Below, piece after piece: positions 33,221 through 43,327 of a stretch of DNA of 50,346 bases. Position numbers and translations under genes: made by a program. Positions within the stretch are counted from its first letter, which is position 1. The number at the start of each line of letters is the position of its first letter. Under the pieces are notes generated by a model. It did not search any database, was not told the origin of the DNA, and was given only the letters and a program-made list of their open reading frames with translations. The stretch lies in assembly GCA_036758285.1 (NCBI GenBank), contig DAIOWV010000015.1:1-50346 (forward strand), given 5' to 3'. This stretch comes from Taishania sp036758285 (GTDB lineage: Bacteria > Bacteroidota > Bacteroidia > Flavobacteriales_D > Crocinitomicaceae).

Positions 33221-34669
33221 ATGTCTGATAACAATAAATACGAAGCGGTAATTGGATTAGAAGTTCACGCACAAATGCTAACAAAATCCAAAGCATATTC
33301 TAATGATATTAATGAATATGGTTCTCAACCAAATTCAAATGTGAGTATCGTTACTTTGGCTCATCCTGGTACATTGCCAATGATGAACAAAAAAACAATT
33401 GAATTTGCAATTCGATTAGGCTTAGCTTGTGATGCAAATATTGCAGACAATCAATACTTTGCTAGAAAAAATTATTTCTATCCAGACCTTCCGAAAGGTT
33501 ATCAGATTACGCAAGACAAAACTCCTATATGCACAGGAGGTAATATCATCATTAAGGATGCAAATGGAAACGATAAATCTGTCGGATTGACTCGTATTCA
33601 CATGGAAGAAGATGCCGGAAAAAGTATTCACGATGTTGATGTTTTTGACACGTTAGTAGATTTAAATAGAGCAGGAGTACCATTATTAGAAATTGTTTCT
33701 GAGCCCGAAATTAAAACATCACAAGAAGCTTATAATTATTTAACAGAAGTAAGAAAATTAGTTCGTTATCTTGACATTTGTGATGGAAACATGGAAGAAG
33801 GATCTTTGCGTTGTGATGCAAATATTTCTGTAATGCTGAAAGGTTCAACTGTTTTTGGAACAAAAGTCGAAGTGAAAAATATGAACTCAATTCGAAATGT
33901 TCAAAGAGCAATTGAGTTTGAAATTGCACGTCAAATTGAAGCGATTGAAAATGGTGAAACAATTTCTCAAGAAACCAGGTCTTTCGATGCTTTGAAAGGA
34001 ATTACAATTTCAATGCGTTCAAAAGAAGCGGCAAATGATTATAGATATTTCCCAGAACCAGATTTACAGCCCATTTTCGTAGGAAAAGAACAAATAGATG
34101 TTGTTAGAAATGAAATGCCTCCACTTCCTCGTGATTTATTTATTAAATACACGAAAGAATTTGGACTTTCTGAATATGATGCTTATGTCCTAACTGATTC
34201 TAAAGACATTGCTTTGTATTATGAAGATGTCATTTCTAATTGTAAAAATTACAAAACAGTTGCAAACTGGGTTATGGGGGATGTTAAGTCCTATTTAAAT
34301 AATAGAGGCTTGGAAATCTCTGAATTCCCTATTAAAGCAGAACAATTAGCAGCTTTGATTCAATTAATTGAGGATGGGAAAATTTCAAATTCGATTGCTT
34401 CGCAAAAAGTCTTTCCTGAATTAGTTGAAAATCCAACAGAATTACCTCTAAAAATCGCAGAAAGATTAAATGTTATTCAAGATTCAAATGAAGATTCTAT
34501 TAAAGAATATATTTTAAAAGTGATTGAGTTAAATCCTAACGAAGTTGAACGTTATAGAAATGGAGAAAAGCAATTGACTGGTTTTTTCATGGGGCAATTA
34601 ATGAAAATTTCGCAAGGAAAAGCAGATCCTAAGCAAGCAAATCAATTAATGAGGGAACTTCTTGGATAA
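33221..34669 (+). CDS. gatB: Asp/Glu-tRNA amidotransferase subunit B
   Basis: 482 residues, complete. GatB binds mischarged Glu-tRNA(Gln) or Asp-tRNA(Asn) and with GatA/GatC converts it to the amide. Family segments: YEAVIGLEVHAQMLTKSK, RKNYFYPDLPKGYQITQ, RIHMEEDAGKSIHD, DLNRAGVPLLEIVSEPEI, CDGNMEEGSLRCDANIS, KVEVKNMNSIRNVQRAIEFE, RSKEAANDYRYFPEPDLQP, and a C-terminal YqeY-like domain ending NGEKQLTGFFMGQLMKISQGKADP. gatA and gatC are not in this window. Confidence 0.97.
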   Translation: MSDNNKYEAVIGLEVHAQMLTKSKAYSNDINEYGSQPNSNVSIVTLAHPGTLPMMNKKTIEFAIRLGLACDANIADNQYFARKNYFYPDLPKGYQITQDKTPICTGGNIIIKDANGNDKSVGLTRIHMEEDAGKSIHDVDVFDTLVDLNRAGVPLLEIVSEPEIKTSQEAYNYLTEVRKLVRYLDICDGNMEEGSLRCDANISVMLKGSTVFGTKVEVKNMNSIRNVQRAIEFEIARQIEAIENGETISQETRSFDALKGITISMRSKEAANDYRYFPEPDLQPIFVGKEQIDVVRNEMPPLPRDLFIKYTKEFGLSEYDAYVLTDSKDIALYYEDVISNCKNYKTVANWVMGDVKSYLNNRGLEISEFPIKAEQLAALIQLIEDGKISNSIASQKVFPELVENPTELPLKIAERLNVIQDSNEDSIKEYILKVIELNPNEVERYRNGEKQLTGFFMGQLMKISQGKADPKQANQLMRELLG

Positions 34670-34775
34670 TAAATCGATGAGATTTTGTGTTTTTTCAATT
34701 TTCTATAAAAAAAGGCAACCTTATCCAAACTTCTTTCGTTACTTATTAAATAGATAACGAATAGAAAACTATACA

Positions 34776-37700
34776 ATGAAAATAAGAAAATTACTACTTT
34801 TTGCGTTATATATCTTAACTTTTGGAAGTGTTGTAGCACAGTTCCCCAATCCAGCAACGTTATCTACAGGACAAGGTCCAGTTGGTACAATGGATCCAAT
34901 TTGGTTGTGTTCACCTTGGTCTGCCTCATATCCAGGTAATCCGATGGGAGAAACGTTTGCTCCAACGCTAATTAATAACAATTGTGCTCCAGGATCCTGG
35001 GTAGATCCATCAACTCTTCCTCCACCAATAAATAACGGTAATTGGATTACTGGTACAGAGGCCGATTGTGCATCGAATGGCATATCAGGATTTAGATATT
35101 TTAGATTACCGCTTAATTTACCTCCTGATTGTAACGGGAATAGTGTTACTGTAAAAGGAAATTATCAGTTAAGCTTAGATGGTTATGTGGATAATGTTAT
35201 TCGAGATGTATTTCTTAATGGTATTAGCCAAGGGATTGCAGGAGGAGGTTTTTCACCGGGTGGTCAATTGAATATTTTTTTAGATGGTCCCTGGCAAGTT
35301 GGTATAAATTTTATTGATATTCTTATAGAAAATGTACCAGGGGGAACAACAAATCCGTATGGATTATTGTTAGTAGCTAATAGTTTATTTAGTCAAACTG
35401 TTGATTCTGATGGAGATGGAGTTCCAGATATGTATGATGTATGTCCTTGTGATCCAGGAACGAATGCTTTTGGATGTAATGATCCTGTTGCAAATACTTG
35501 CGATATTGATTTAATTAGAACTACATTTTTAAATGCCGGATGTATAGAACTTCCTTTGTGTTATAGTGATTGTAGTATGTATTTTCTTAATCCAACTCCT
35601 AATTCAGGGATTGGTGCTCAGGCATTCGCCCAAACATATGGAGCAAATTTAATTTCTGTTGAAAGTGCAGCAGAAAATGAATGTATAATGAATGAACTAA
35701 ATCGGATTGGAGAAGGTGGAGTAATCTGGATTGGTTTTGGTAGGGATATTAGTGGTAATTTCTCATGGTATGATCAAGCTCCGGTAACATATACTAATTG
35801 GGCTCCAGGAGAACCGAATAATGCAGGTGGAGATGAAGCATGTACTCAAATCTATCCCGATGGACAATGGAATGACTTGAATTGTAATACAGCAAACGCA
35901 AAATCAATAATAGAAGTTAATTTATGCCCAGTAGTTCGAACAGATGATATTATTATTTGTGAAAACGAACCTGCTGTCATTGCCGCAAGCAATCCAATTT
36001 TAGGTTCGAATCCGTATAATTTTGTTTGGAGTAATGGGGTAACAACGCAAACACAGACGGTTGCTTCTATTGATGGTACTTATGTTGTTGCCGTTGTTGA
36101 TCGATATAATTGTAGTGGGAGTGACACGATGACTGTGACTACCAAACCATCACCAATGATTGTATCAGTTGATACTTTAATATGTTCAGGTGAATCAACG
36201 AATATTCAATTAACTTCTAATCTTCCAGGAACCACTTTTAGTTGGACTGAAAATTCTACAAATGTAAGTGGTGCCTCCGCAGGAACAGGAAATGCTATTG
36301 TACAAGCATTAGCAACTACAGGAAGTGTTAATGGTACTGTTGTTTATAGTGTTACGCCAACAAATGATGGTTGTATAGGAACAACGGTTAATTATACAGT
36401 AATCGTTTCGGCGAGACCTAATTTAGTTTTTTCACCAGATTCTACTTCTGTATGCGTTGGGGATACAGTAGCATTAAGTGTAAGTGGAGCATCGACGTAT
36501 AGTTGGACACCATCAACTACTTTGTCTGCAAGTTCAGGAAACAATGTAAATGCATTTCCTTCAATAGATGAGGTGTATACAGTTGTTGGAACGAATACTG
36601 ATGGTTGTCAATCAACAGGTAATGTAATTTTAACCGCTTTAGTTAAACCGACACCTGTTATAACGGGTGATGTTGATTATTGTGAAGGCACTAATGCGAC
36701 TATTCAAACAGTATTGCCTTATGGTACTTATTCTTGGTCAACTGGTGGTAACACACAAAGTATTCAGGTTACAGAAAGTGATTCACCAATAAGCGTAACA
36801 GTTACAGCTACAAATGGATGTAGTAGTGGATCGGCTCCTTTTACTGTAGTTGAAAAGGAAGTTATAGTAATTGATTCAACTGTATCGATTTGCCAAAATC
36901 AAGGATTATTTATTCACGGAATTGAGCGTTTTACTTCTGGTTTATATTCAGATACTTTAGTTTCATCAAATGGTTGTGATAGTATTTCTAATATTTCATT
37001 AGTTGTGAATGCATTACCAATTATTAATGCTGGAATTGATCAGGCTGTGTGTTTAGATTCATCTGTAGTTTTATTTGCAACAAGCGCGTCATCTGTTGTT
37101 TGGGATACATTGATAACAAATGGTGTTGTGTTTGTTCCTTCAAATACAAGAGATTATGTTGCAACTACAACCGATGTAAATGGTTGTGTTAATACAGATA
37201 CAGTAAGAGTTGTTGTAAATACACCAGTTCAAGTAATCGCTGTTCCCGATTTTTCAATCTGTATTGGTGATGTCGCAACACTAACAGCAACGCCTACAGG
37301 TATAGGTTCTACATACACTTGGAATAATAATGTGAATGATGGAGTTCAGTTTACACCAACTCAAACACAAAATTATAGTGTAAGATCAGTAGATATTAAC
37401 GGATGTTATTCATATGATACCGTTCGAATAACAGTAAATCCTTTACCTATAATCAATGCAGGTGATGATGTATTTGGATGTGATAATGATTTAATTCCTT
37501 TAAATGCTGTTGGTGCTGGAACAGGTGGAAGTTATTCATGGGATAACGGAGTTATGAATGGCTCAACAATTATATCACCTGTTGGAACTACAAGATACAT
37601 CGTAACGGGAACTGATGTAAACACTTGTCAAAATACAGATACAATTTTTATAAATATTCAAAGTTATCCTGTTATAACATTTACAGCTACTCAGAATTCA

Positions 37701-38453
37701 TATTGTACACCAGTAACAGCAACATTTACGAATACAACTTTAGGAGTTCAAAATTGTATTTGGGTGTTCGATAACGGTACAACGGTAAATAATTGTGGAC
37801 TTGTAACTGAAGTATTTAATAATGCAGGAGTATATGGGGCTTCTTTAAAAGCGGAAAGCACAAATGGTTGTGAGTCTACCTTATATAGAGATTCATTAGT
37901 TATAATTGACCCTTATCCTGTGGCATCTTTTAACCATAAACCTTTTGAAGTGATGTCTTTTAATCCTGAAGTTGAATTTCAGAACACAACGATTAATGCT
38001 GTAAATTATGTTTGGAGTTTTGGAGATGGTACAGGTTCATCGTCTCAAGTTTCTCCAACTCATACATATGAATTAGATAAAGGGAATTCGTATCTTGTTA
38101 CTTTACTAGCCGTTTCAAATTTAGGATGTAGAGATTCTGTTTCTCAGATTATTAGAGTTAAAGAAGAACAAGTGTTTTTTATTCCAAATTCTTTTACTCC
38201 GGATGGAGATCAATTGAATCAAAATTTTCGCCCTGTGTTTACATCAGGTTTCGACCCTTATGATTATACATTGTTAATCTACAATCGATGGGGAGAATTG
38301 ATTTTTGAATCACATGACATGGAGATTGGATGGAATGGAACATATGGAGGCGTAATTAGTCAACAAGGAACGTATACTTGGAAAATTGAAGTTAAAACAA
38401 ATGTAACTGACGAAAGAAAAATGTACGTAGGACATGTTAACCTATTGAAGTAA
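34776..38453 (+). CDS. giant surface adhesin with C-type lectin, PKD and T9SS type-B sorting domain
   Basis: 1225 residues; signal peptide (1-22). Then a beta-rich N-terminal region, a thrombospondin type 3-like calcium repeat (about 210-235, DSDGDGVPDMYDVCPCDPG), a C-type lectin domain (about 265-385) with the sugar-binding triplet EPN at 346-348 and WND at 365-367, several Ig-like beta repeats with paired cysteines (390-1050), a PKD domain (about 1066-1118, YVWSFGDGTGSSS), and the gliding-motility-associated type-B C-terminal domain (1135-1225; FFIPNSFTPDGDQLNQNF, LLIYNRWGELIFES, GTYTWKIEVK). It is exported by the type IX system and likely anchored at the cell surface to bind glycans. EPN predicts mannose-type specificity. 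It is monocistronic. Confidence 0.92.
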   Translation: MKIRKLLLFALYILTFGSVVAQFPNPATLSTGQGPVGTMDPIWLCSPWSASYPGNPMGETFAPTLINNNCAPGSWVDPSTLPPPINNGNWITGTEADCASNGISGFRYFRLPLNLPPDCNGNSVTVKGNYQLSLDGYVDNVIRDVFLNGISQGIAGGGFSPGGQLNIFLDGPWQVGINFIDILIENVPGGTTNPYGLLLVANSLFSQTVDSDGDGVPDMYDVCPCDPGTNAFGCNDPVANTCDIDLIRTTFLNAGCIELPLCYSDCSMYFLNPTPNSGIGAQAFAQTYGANLISVESAAENECIMNELNRIGEGGVIWIGFGRDISGNFSWYDQAPVTYTNWAPGEPNNAGGDEACTQIYPDGQWNDLNCNTANAKSIIEVNLCPVVRTDDIIICENEPAVIAASNPILGSNPYNFVWSNGVTTQTQTVASIDGTYVVAVVDRYNCSGSDTMTVTTKPSPMIVSVDTLICSGESTNIQLTSNLPGTTFSWTENSTNVSGASAGTGNAIVQALATTGSVNGTVVYSVTPTNDGCIGTTVNYTVIVSARPNLVFSPDSTSVCVGDTVALSVSGASTYSWTPSTTLSASSGNNVNAFPSIDEVYTVVGTNTDGCQSTGNVILTALVKPTPVITGDVDYCEGTNATIQTVLPYGTYSWSTGGNTQSIQVTESDSPISVTVTATNGCSSGSAPFTVVEKEVIVIDSTVSICQNQGLFIHGIERFTSGLYSDTLVSSNGCDSISNISLVVNALPIINAGIDQAVCLDSSVVLFATSASSVVWDTLITNGVVFVPSNTRDYVATTTDVNGCVNTDTVRVVVNTPVQVIAVPDFSICIGDVATLTATPTGIGSTYTWNNNVNDGVQFTPTQTQNYSVRSVDINGCYSYDTVRITVNPLPIINAGDDVFGCDNDLIPLNAVGAGTGGSYSWDNGVMNGSTIISPVGTTRYIVTGTDVNTCQNTDTIFINIQSYPVITFTATQNSYCTPVTATFTNTTLGVQNCIWVFDNGTTVNNCGLVTEVFNNAGVYGASLKAESTNGCESTLYRDSLVIIDPYPVASFNHKPFEVMSFNPEVEFQNTTINAVNYVWSFGDGTGSSSQVSPTHTYELDKGNSYLVTLLAVSNLGCRDSVSQIIRVKEEQVFFIPNSFTPDGDQLNQNFRPVFTSGFDPYDYTLLIYNRWGELIFESHDMEIGWNGTYGGVISQQGTYTWKIEVKTNVTDERKMYVGHVNLLK

Positions 38454-38509
38454 TCGGAATGGTAATATTTTTTGATCAGAATGTTAAATACTTCTAAAAA
38501 TGGAGTAGG

Positions 38510-38541
38510 TTTGAGGAATTGTCAGATTTTAATTATCTTTG
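38510..38541 (+). promoter_or_regulatory. promoter of the tandem TlpA-like thioredoxin genes
   Basis: TTTG, 20 bases, TATCTTTG: both Bacteroidota promoter elements at ideal spacing, 31 bases before the ATG at 38573. Confidence 0.68.
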
Positions 38542-38572
38542 GGAAATCAACTTTTGAATCATTTATTATCAA

Positions 38573-39748
38573 ATGAATTTATTATTTAACAAAATTGTTC
38601 CGGTTATTTTACTTATTAGTTTAGGGTTATTCGGAGCTTGTAATTCCACTTCAGATACCGATGCTAATTTGAAGGACAACAATCTATTTATATCAGGTGA
38701 TATTTCTGATGCAGATGGTAAAACGGCATATTTAGAAGCTCTTTCTTCTGGAGGAGTTATTGAAGTTGCAAAAGCACCTATCCAAAAAGGAAAATTTGAA
38801 TTAGAAACAAATATTCCAGGATTAGGAATTTATCAATTAAGAATTGGTGAACCAGCTGATAATGCTATTGTATTAACGGCTCAGCCAAATGATAAAATTA
38901 AAGTTAAAGGTAAATACACTGATTTTGTTACTGGGGCGGAGGTTTCGGGAGTTAGTTGGTCTAGTCAATATAAGGAATATATGCGATTAGTTAGCCAATT
39001 TGGAGAAGCTCAAAGCGAATTGATGTCACTTCAGGGAAAGGTTACTCAAGAAGAGTTGGTGAAACGATTTAAAGTGTTGAAAAAACCAATAGATGACTTT
39101 GCATTGGCTCAAATTGATAAAGATCCATCGAATGCTTTTAATATTATTTTATCAAGTAGTCTTATGCCAACAGATGGTTTTATTGATTATCCTGCAGAAA
39201 ATTTAGTAGTGCTAAAAAAAATGACGGAGAGCTATAAGAAAGATCATTCAGATTCTCCTATAACAAAATCATTAGAGCAACAAGTTTTTCAAATAGAATC
39301 AGGTCTTGCGGAGTATGAAATAATGAAGTCTGGTAAGAAACCTGCTCCAGATATTGAGTTGTTTAATCCAGAAGGTCAGGAAATTAAATTGTCATCTTTG
39401 AAAGGGAAATTAGTTTTGATTGATTTCTGGGCATCTTGGTGTGGACCATGTAGAAAAGAAAATCCAAATGTTGTAAAATTGTACAATAAATTTAAAAATA
39501 AAGGATTTACAATCTACTCTGTTTCTCTTGATACAGATAAAGCTAGCTGGGTCAATGCTATAGAACAGGATGGATTGGTTTGGCCAAATCATGTGTCTGA
39601 TTTATTGGGGTGGAAAACGTATTTAATCAAATTATATAACTTTAGTTCAATACCGCATACTGTTTTAGTTGGAAAAGATGGCAACATTATTGCAGTAGGA
39701 TTGAGAGGTGAGGCTTTAGAACAAAAAGTTGCAGAAATTTTAAAATAA
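38573..39748 (+). CDS. thioredoxin-like lipoprotein (TlpA/ResA type with DUF4369)
   Basis: 391 residues. A lipoprotein signal ends in FGACNS (lipobox Cys near residue 23). Residues about 35-130 match the DUF4369 domain common in Bacteroidota thioredoxins (FISGDISDADGKTAYLEAL, KGKFELETNIPGLGIYQLRIG), followed by a helical linker. The C-terminal AhpC/TSA-thioredoxin domain carries LIDFWASWCGPCRKENPNVV, SIPHTVLVGKDG (cis-Pro) and VGLRGEALEQKV. It acts as a periplasmic thiol-disulfide oxidoreductase tethered to a membrane. The next gene, three bases on, is a paralogue. Confidence 0.9.
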   Translation: MNLLFNKIVPVILLISLGLFGACNSTSDTDANLKDNNLFISGDISDADGKTAYLEALSSGGVIEVAKAPIQKGKFELETNIPGLGIYQLRIGEPADNAIVLTAQPNDKIKVKGKYTDFVTGAEVSGVSWSSQYKEYMRLVSQFGEAQSELMSLQGKVTQEELVKRFKVLKKPIDDFALAQIDKDPSNAFNIILSSSLMPTDGFIDYPAENLVVLKKMTESYKKDHSDSPITKSLEQQVFQIESGLAEYEIMKSGKKPAPDIELFNPEGQEIKLSSLKGKLVLIDFWASWCGPCRKENPNVVKLYNKFKNKGFTIYSVSLDTDKASWVNAIEQDGLVWPNHVSDLLGWKTYLIKLYNFSSIPHTVLVGKDGNIIAVGLRGEALEQKVAEILK

Positions 39749-39751
39749 AAA

Positions 39752-40899
39752 ATGATGAAATTATTTATCGGTTTATTAACAGGGGCATTAACATTTTCAG
39801 TTAGTTTCGCTCAAACGACAGTTAAAATTAGTGGAAGTGTATTCAATACTAATTCCAAAGAAATTAAATTGGTTCAAGAAGGAGTTGGTAATACATTTAC
39901 AGATTTATCAATAGCGAAATTAGACAAAGAAGGGAAATTTGAAATTTCATCAAAAATTCCTCAAAGTGATTATTACTTTGAGGAATTTTTGATGAAATTT
40001 CAAATTTCCCTNNNNNNNNNNTAGATGAAGGATTTATTCACTTGATTTTAAGAGATAATGCAGATGTTAAAGTATATGCAGATGCAAAACAACTGGGGAA
40101 GTTCACCAATTTTGTAGGTTCTGATGAAAGTGCTTCGCTAAATAAATTTGCTCATGCAGCTGACGAATGGACTAAAGTTAGAAATGAAGCGATTCAGAAA
40201 ATTCAAACGAATCCTGAAACTTCAGAACAAGTGAATGCTGATGTTCAGGCTCATTTAAAAGAATTTCAAGCGGTATTCCAAACGTTTTATTCAGAAAATC
40301 AAAACTCACCAGCTTTAATCGCAGCTTTGGGGTTAATTGATCCTGCAAATGATTTTGAAAATTTCGAATCAATTGTTAAGTCTTTAAACGCGAGTTTTCC
40401 TCAAAGTACTAAAGTGAAAGATGTAACAAATTCTTACAATCAATTAAAGGCTAAAAAAGATGCAGATAATAAGTTGGCACCTGGAAAACCTGCTCCTGAT
40501 TTTGAGGAATTAATGCTTGACCGTAAAACAACAATGAAATTATCTGACTTAAGAGGTAAAGTTGTTTTATTAGATTTTTGGGCTTCGTGGTGTGGTCCTT
40601 GCAGAAAAGAAAACCCAAATGTTGTTGCTACATATAACAAGTATAAAGACAAAGGTTTTACAGTAATGAATGTTTCTCTTGACGACAATTTAGATCGTTG
40701 GAAACAAGCAATTGAACAAGATGGATTGATTTGGCCTAATCACGTAAGTGATTTGAAAAAATGGAATAGTGCTGTTGGGCAACTTTACCAAGTAAGAGGT
40801 ATTCCTTTTACAGTATTGATTGATCAAAACGGCAATATTGTTCAAACAAATTTAAGAGGTGCAGCTTTAGAAGATGCTGTTTCTAAATTACTAAAATAA
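39752..40899 (+). CDS. periplasmic TlpA-like thioredoxin, paralogue of the preceding gene (assembly gap inside)
   Basis: A signal peptide without lipobox (MKLFIGLLTGALTFSVSFAQ; ATG at 39752 or 39755) precedes a DUF4369-like start (VKISGSVFNTNSKEIKLVQE). The reading is good to about SDYY at 39974, after which sequence is an inverted copy of the preceding bases, then ten N (40012-40021). The frame resumes at DEGFIHLILRDNADVKVYAD. The thioredoxin domain has LLDFWASWCGPCRKENPNVV, EQDGLIWPNHVSDL and GIPFTVLIDQNG. By alignment to the preceding gene only about five to eight residues are missing. It probably acts in disulfide exchange in the periplasm together with its lipoprotein paralogue. Confidence 0.88.
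39931..40011. repeat. perfect 37-bp fold-back inverted repeat at a scaffold gap
   Basis: Bases 39931-39967 and 39975-40011 are perfect reverse complements with a seven-base spacer, and the right arm ends exactly at the N-run. The left arm encodes sensible protein; the right arm does not fit the family. This looks like a chimeric or mis-extended contig end. Confidence 0.9.
40012..40021. other. scaffold gap (10 N) inside the second TlpA-like gene
   Basis: Ten undetermined bases directly after the right arm of the fold-back repeat. Reading resumes in the frame beginning at 40024. Confidence 0.95.
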
Positions 40900-40908
40900 T
40901 CTCCTTGA

Positions 40909-41670
40909 ATGTCTATAAACAATAGACCTACAAAAATTTATTTTGCTTCTGATTTTCATCTTGGAACCCCAGATTTTGAAACAAGTCTGATTCGTGAAAA
41001 ATGTATTGTTCGATGGCTTGATGAGGTGAAAAAAGACGCTACAGAAATCTTTTTGGTAGGTGATATATTTGATTTTTGGTTTGAATATAAAAGAGCCATT
41101 CCAAAAGGATTTGTTCGCCTTCAAGGAAAAATTGCTGAATTGGTAGATTCTGGAATTCCTGTTCACGTGTTTACAGGAAATCATGATATGTGGATGTTTG
41201 ATTATTTGCCAAGAGAGCTTGGTGTTAAACTATATCGTGAACCGATTGTTCGAGAATGGAACGGGATTAAATTTTATATTGGTCATGGTGATGGATTAGG
41301 TCCTGGTGATAAAGGATATAAATTTCTAAAGAAGGTTTTTGCTTCACCCGTTTGTCAGTGGCTTTTTGCACGTTTACATCCAAATTTTGGAATATGGTTA
41401 GCCGATTTGTCATCAAAGAAAAGTAGAGCTTCTACAGGTGATGCTGATGAGAAGTTTTTAGGTGCAGAAAATGAATGGTTAGCTATTTATTCGAAAGAAT
41501 ACTTAGAAAAAGAACACATCGATTATTTTGTTTTTGGTCATAGACATTTGCCAATTGAATTAGAAGTAGGTGAAAAATCTACTTATATTAATTTAGGGGA
41601 ATGGCTAAATTATTATACTTATTTAGTGTTTGATGGAACAAATTGCCAACTGAAAAAATGGGAAGAATAA
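40909..41670 (+). CDS. UDP-2,3-diacylglucosamine diphosphatase-like metallophosphoesterase
   Basis: 253 residues with the calcineurin-like phosphoesterase set: SDFHLG (Asp15, His17), VGDIFDFW (Asp52), GNHD (Asn91-His92-Asp93), IGHGDG (His126) and GHRH (His211, His213). Length, IFDFWFEY and GDGLGPGDKGYKFLK match the LpxH-like group that hydrolyses UDP-2,3-diacylglucosamine in lipid A synthesis. It is cytoplasmic and peripheral. It follows the TlpA-like genes by nine bases. lpxK is also in this window, but about 9 kb away. Confidence 0.88.
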   Translation: MSINNRPTKIYFASDFHLGTPDFETSLIREKCIVRWLDEVKKDATEIFLVGDIFDFWFEYKRAIPKGFVRLQGKIAELVDSGIPVHVFTGNHDMWMFDYLPRELGVKLYREPIVREWNGIKFYIGHGDGLGPGDKGYKFLKKVFASPVCQWLFARLHPNFGIWLADLSSKKSRASTGDADEKFLGAENEWLAIYSKEYLEKEHIDYFVFGHRHLPIELEVGEKSTYINLGEWLNYYTYLVFDGTNCQLKKWEE

Positions 41671-41677
41671 AATTTTA

Positions 41678-43165
41678 TTAAAACTTACTTTTAATAAATT
41701 GCATACCATTTTTAACATATTGAATGATATGTTTTTCTAGATTGAAAACAAAAATTGGAGTTAAGAAGCAGATTAAAAAGATTGGTATTTCAATAAAAAG
41801 ACGAACCCACAAGTTGCTTGTCATAGAACCAAAATATTCTCCGATTAAAATTGTGAACACAGCTAACGCAATAATTATAAATTGATTTTTCTCAAATGGA
41901 TTTAATTTATATGATTTATAAATGAATATAAATCGACCGATGTTGTAAATCATTAATGCGATTGCTGTAGAGACTGCTGCGCCGACAATTCCCCAGTTCG
42001 GAATAAATAATAGATTTAGGCAAAAAACCATAATTACAAGAGTAATCGTAAAATAGATGTCATATTTATACTTTTTAGAAGTTGAAAAAATGACGCCAGT
42101 TAAGCCAAAGAACATTTCGAAGAATCTACCCATCATTAGTGCAAAGAACACCCAAATTCCAGATTTAAATTCTGGTTTTAAAAAGCTAAAAATTAAATCA
42201 ATGTTTAACCAGATAACAATGAAACAAGCTAATCCAAAAAATAAAGATACAGAGCCTGTTTTTTTATAAATTGATTCCATTTCTTTCATTTTTCTATTTT
42301 TCCAGAATTCAGACACCAAAGGAGAGCTAATTCTAATTAATGATCGATTAGGAACAAGTAAAGCACTGGCTATAAAAACGACAGTTGAGTAAATTCCTGT
42401 TGCGTCTAGTCCTATCATTTGAGCAATCATGATTACGTCTAGGGAAACTACCAAAATAACTCCAAGAGAATTTACATAATTATACAAGGAGAAGTTAAAC
42501 ATCAATTTTCTAAACCTTTTTGATATTGTAATATTTTTCGAGGAAACGTATAATTCTTTGTTCTTTTCTAAAAAGATGAGCAGAATAATCGTTGGCACTA
42601 AATATATTAAAGAGTTATATTTTACGAAGATGTCAAATGAAATAAAATTGTACCAGTATAATAGAAGTGAAATGGTGACTCCAAGTCGCAAGATGATTTC
42701 ATAGGAGAATACAGACAGGATATTTTTATAAAAACTTCGCAGATAGGCTTCGAAAAGCAAATAAAAAACATATCCAATTCCAATAGGGAGTACCCATAAA
42801 TAATAAGTTACAAAATCTGCAGATTTATCAATGTATAATTTCTCAATAAAAGGTCTGAAAAGAATAAACAGAATGGTTGTAAGTATAGTACCCCACAAGA
42901 TTATTCTTATAATAAAAGGAAGAAAACCATGATGTTTTTTTTCTTCGTCCTTGAAAAATGGCAAAAATTTTAGAGTTGTAAAAACTGTTCCAAATCCAGC
43001 TAATTGAGCAAATACAGTTCCTACAGTAATTAATAAACTTATCAGTCCGATTTGTTCGCTACTCAAAATAATGATAAATAGAAGACCTTTATTAATGTAT
43101 CCTAATAATATTCCCAGATATGAAATAATTGTTGTACGAAATGCATCTTTCTGAACGATTCCCAT
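41678..43165 (-). CDS. polysaccharide/lipopolysaccharide flippase (MATE/Wzx-like)
   Basis: 495 residues from the preferred ATG at 43165 (MGIVQKDAFRTTIISYLGI), with about 14 membrane segments in the pattern of the polysaccharide-transport branch of the MOP flippase superfamily. Recognisable parts are the N-terminal SEQIGLISLLITVGTVFAQLAGFGTVFTTLKFLPFF and the mid-protein NSLGVILVVSLDVIMIAQMIGLDATGIYSTVVFIASALLVPNRSLIRISSPLVSEFW. It probably flips an undecaprenyl- or lipid-linked glycan across the inner membrane. No glycosyltransferases lie beside it, so the substrate cannot be named. It converges with the LpxH-like gene with seven bases between. Confidence 0.87.
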   Translation of the reverse strand: MGIVQKDAFRTTIISYLGILLGYINKGLLFIIILSSEQIGLISLLITVGTVFAQLAGFGTVFTTLKFLPFFKDEEKKHHGFLPFIIRIILWGTILTTILFILFRPFIEKLYIDKSADFVTYYLWVLPIGIGYVFYLLFEAYLRSFYKNILSVFSYEIILRLGVTISLLLYWYNFISFDIFVKYNSLIYLVPTIILLIFLEKNKELYVSSKNITISKRFRKLMFNFSLYNYVNSLGVILVVSLDVIMIAQMIGLDATGIYSTVVFIASALLVPNRSLIRISSPLVSEFWKNRKMKEMESIYKKTGSVSLFFGLACFIVIWLNIDLIFSFLKPEFKSGIWVFFALMMGRFFEMFFGLTGVIFSTSKKYKYDIYFTITLVIMVFCLNLLFIPNWGIVGAAVSTAIALMIYNIGRFIFIYKSYKLNPFEKNQFIIIALAVFTILIGEYFGSMTSNLWVRLFIEIPIFLICFLTPIFVFNLEKHIIQYVKNGMQFIKSKF

Positions 43166-43327
43166 GTAATTTGATGTATTTAGAGAACGAAAATACAACA
43201 ATTAATTTGAGTTGAATGAATGAACAGCGTTCATATTATTTCGATAAAGGAATAAAATTTTAACATAATTAACAATTCTTATTTGAAAAACAATTGAACA
43301 TATCAAAAAAACAGTTTTAGTCTTTCT

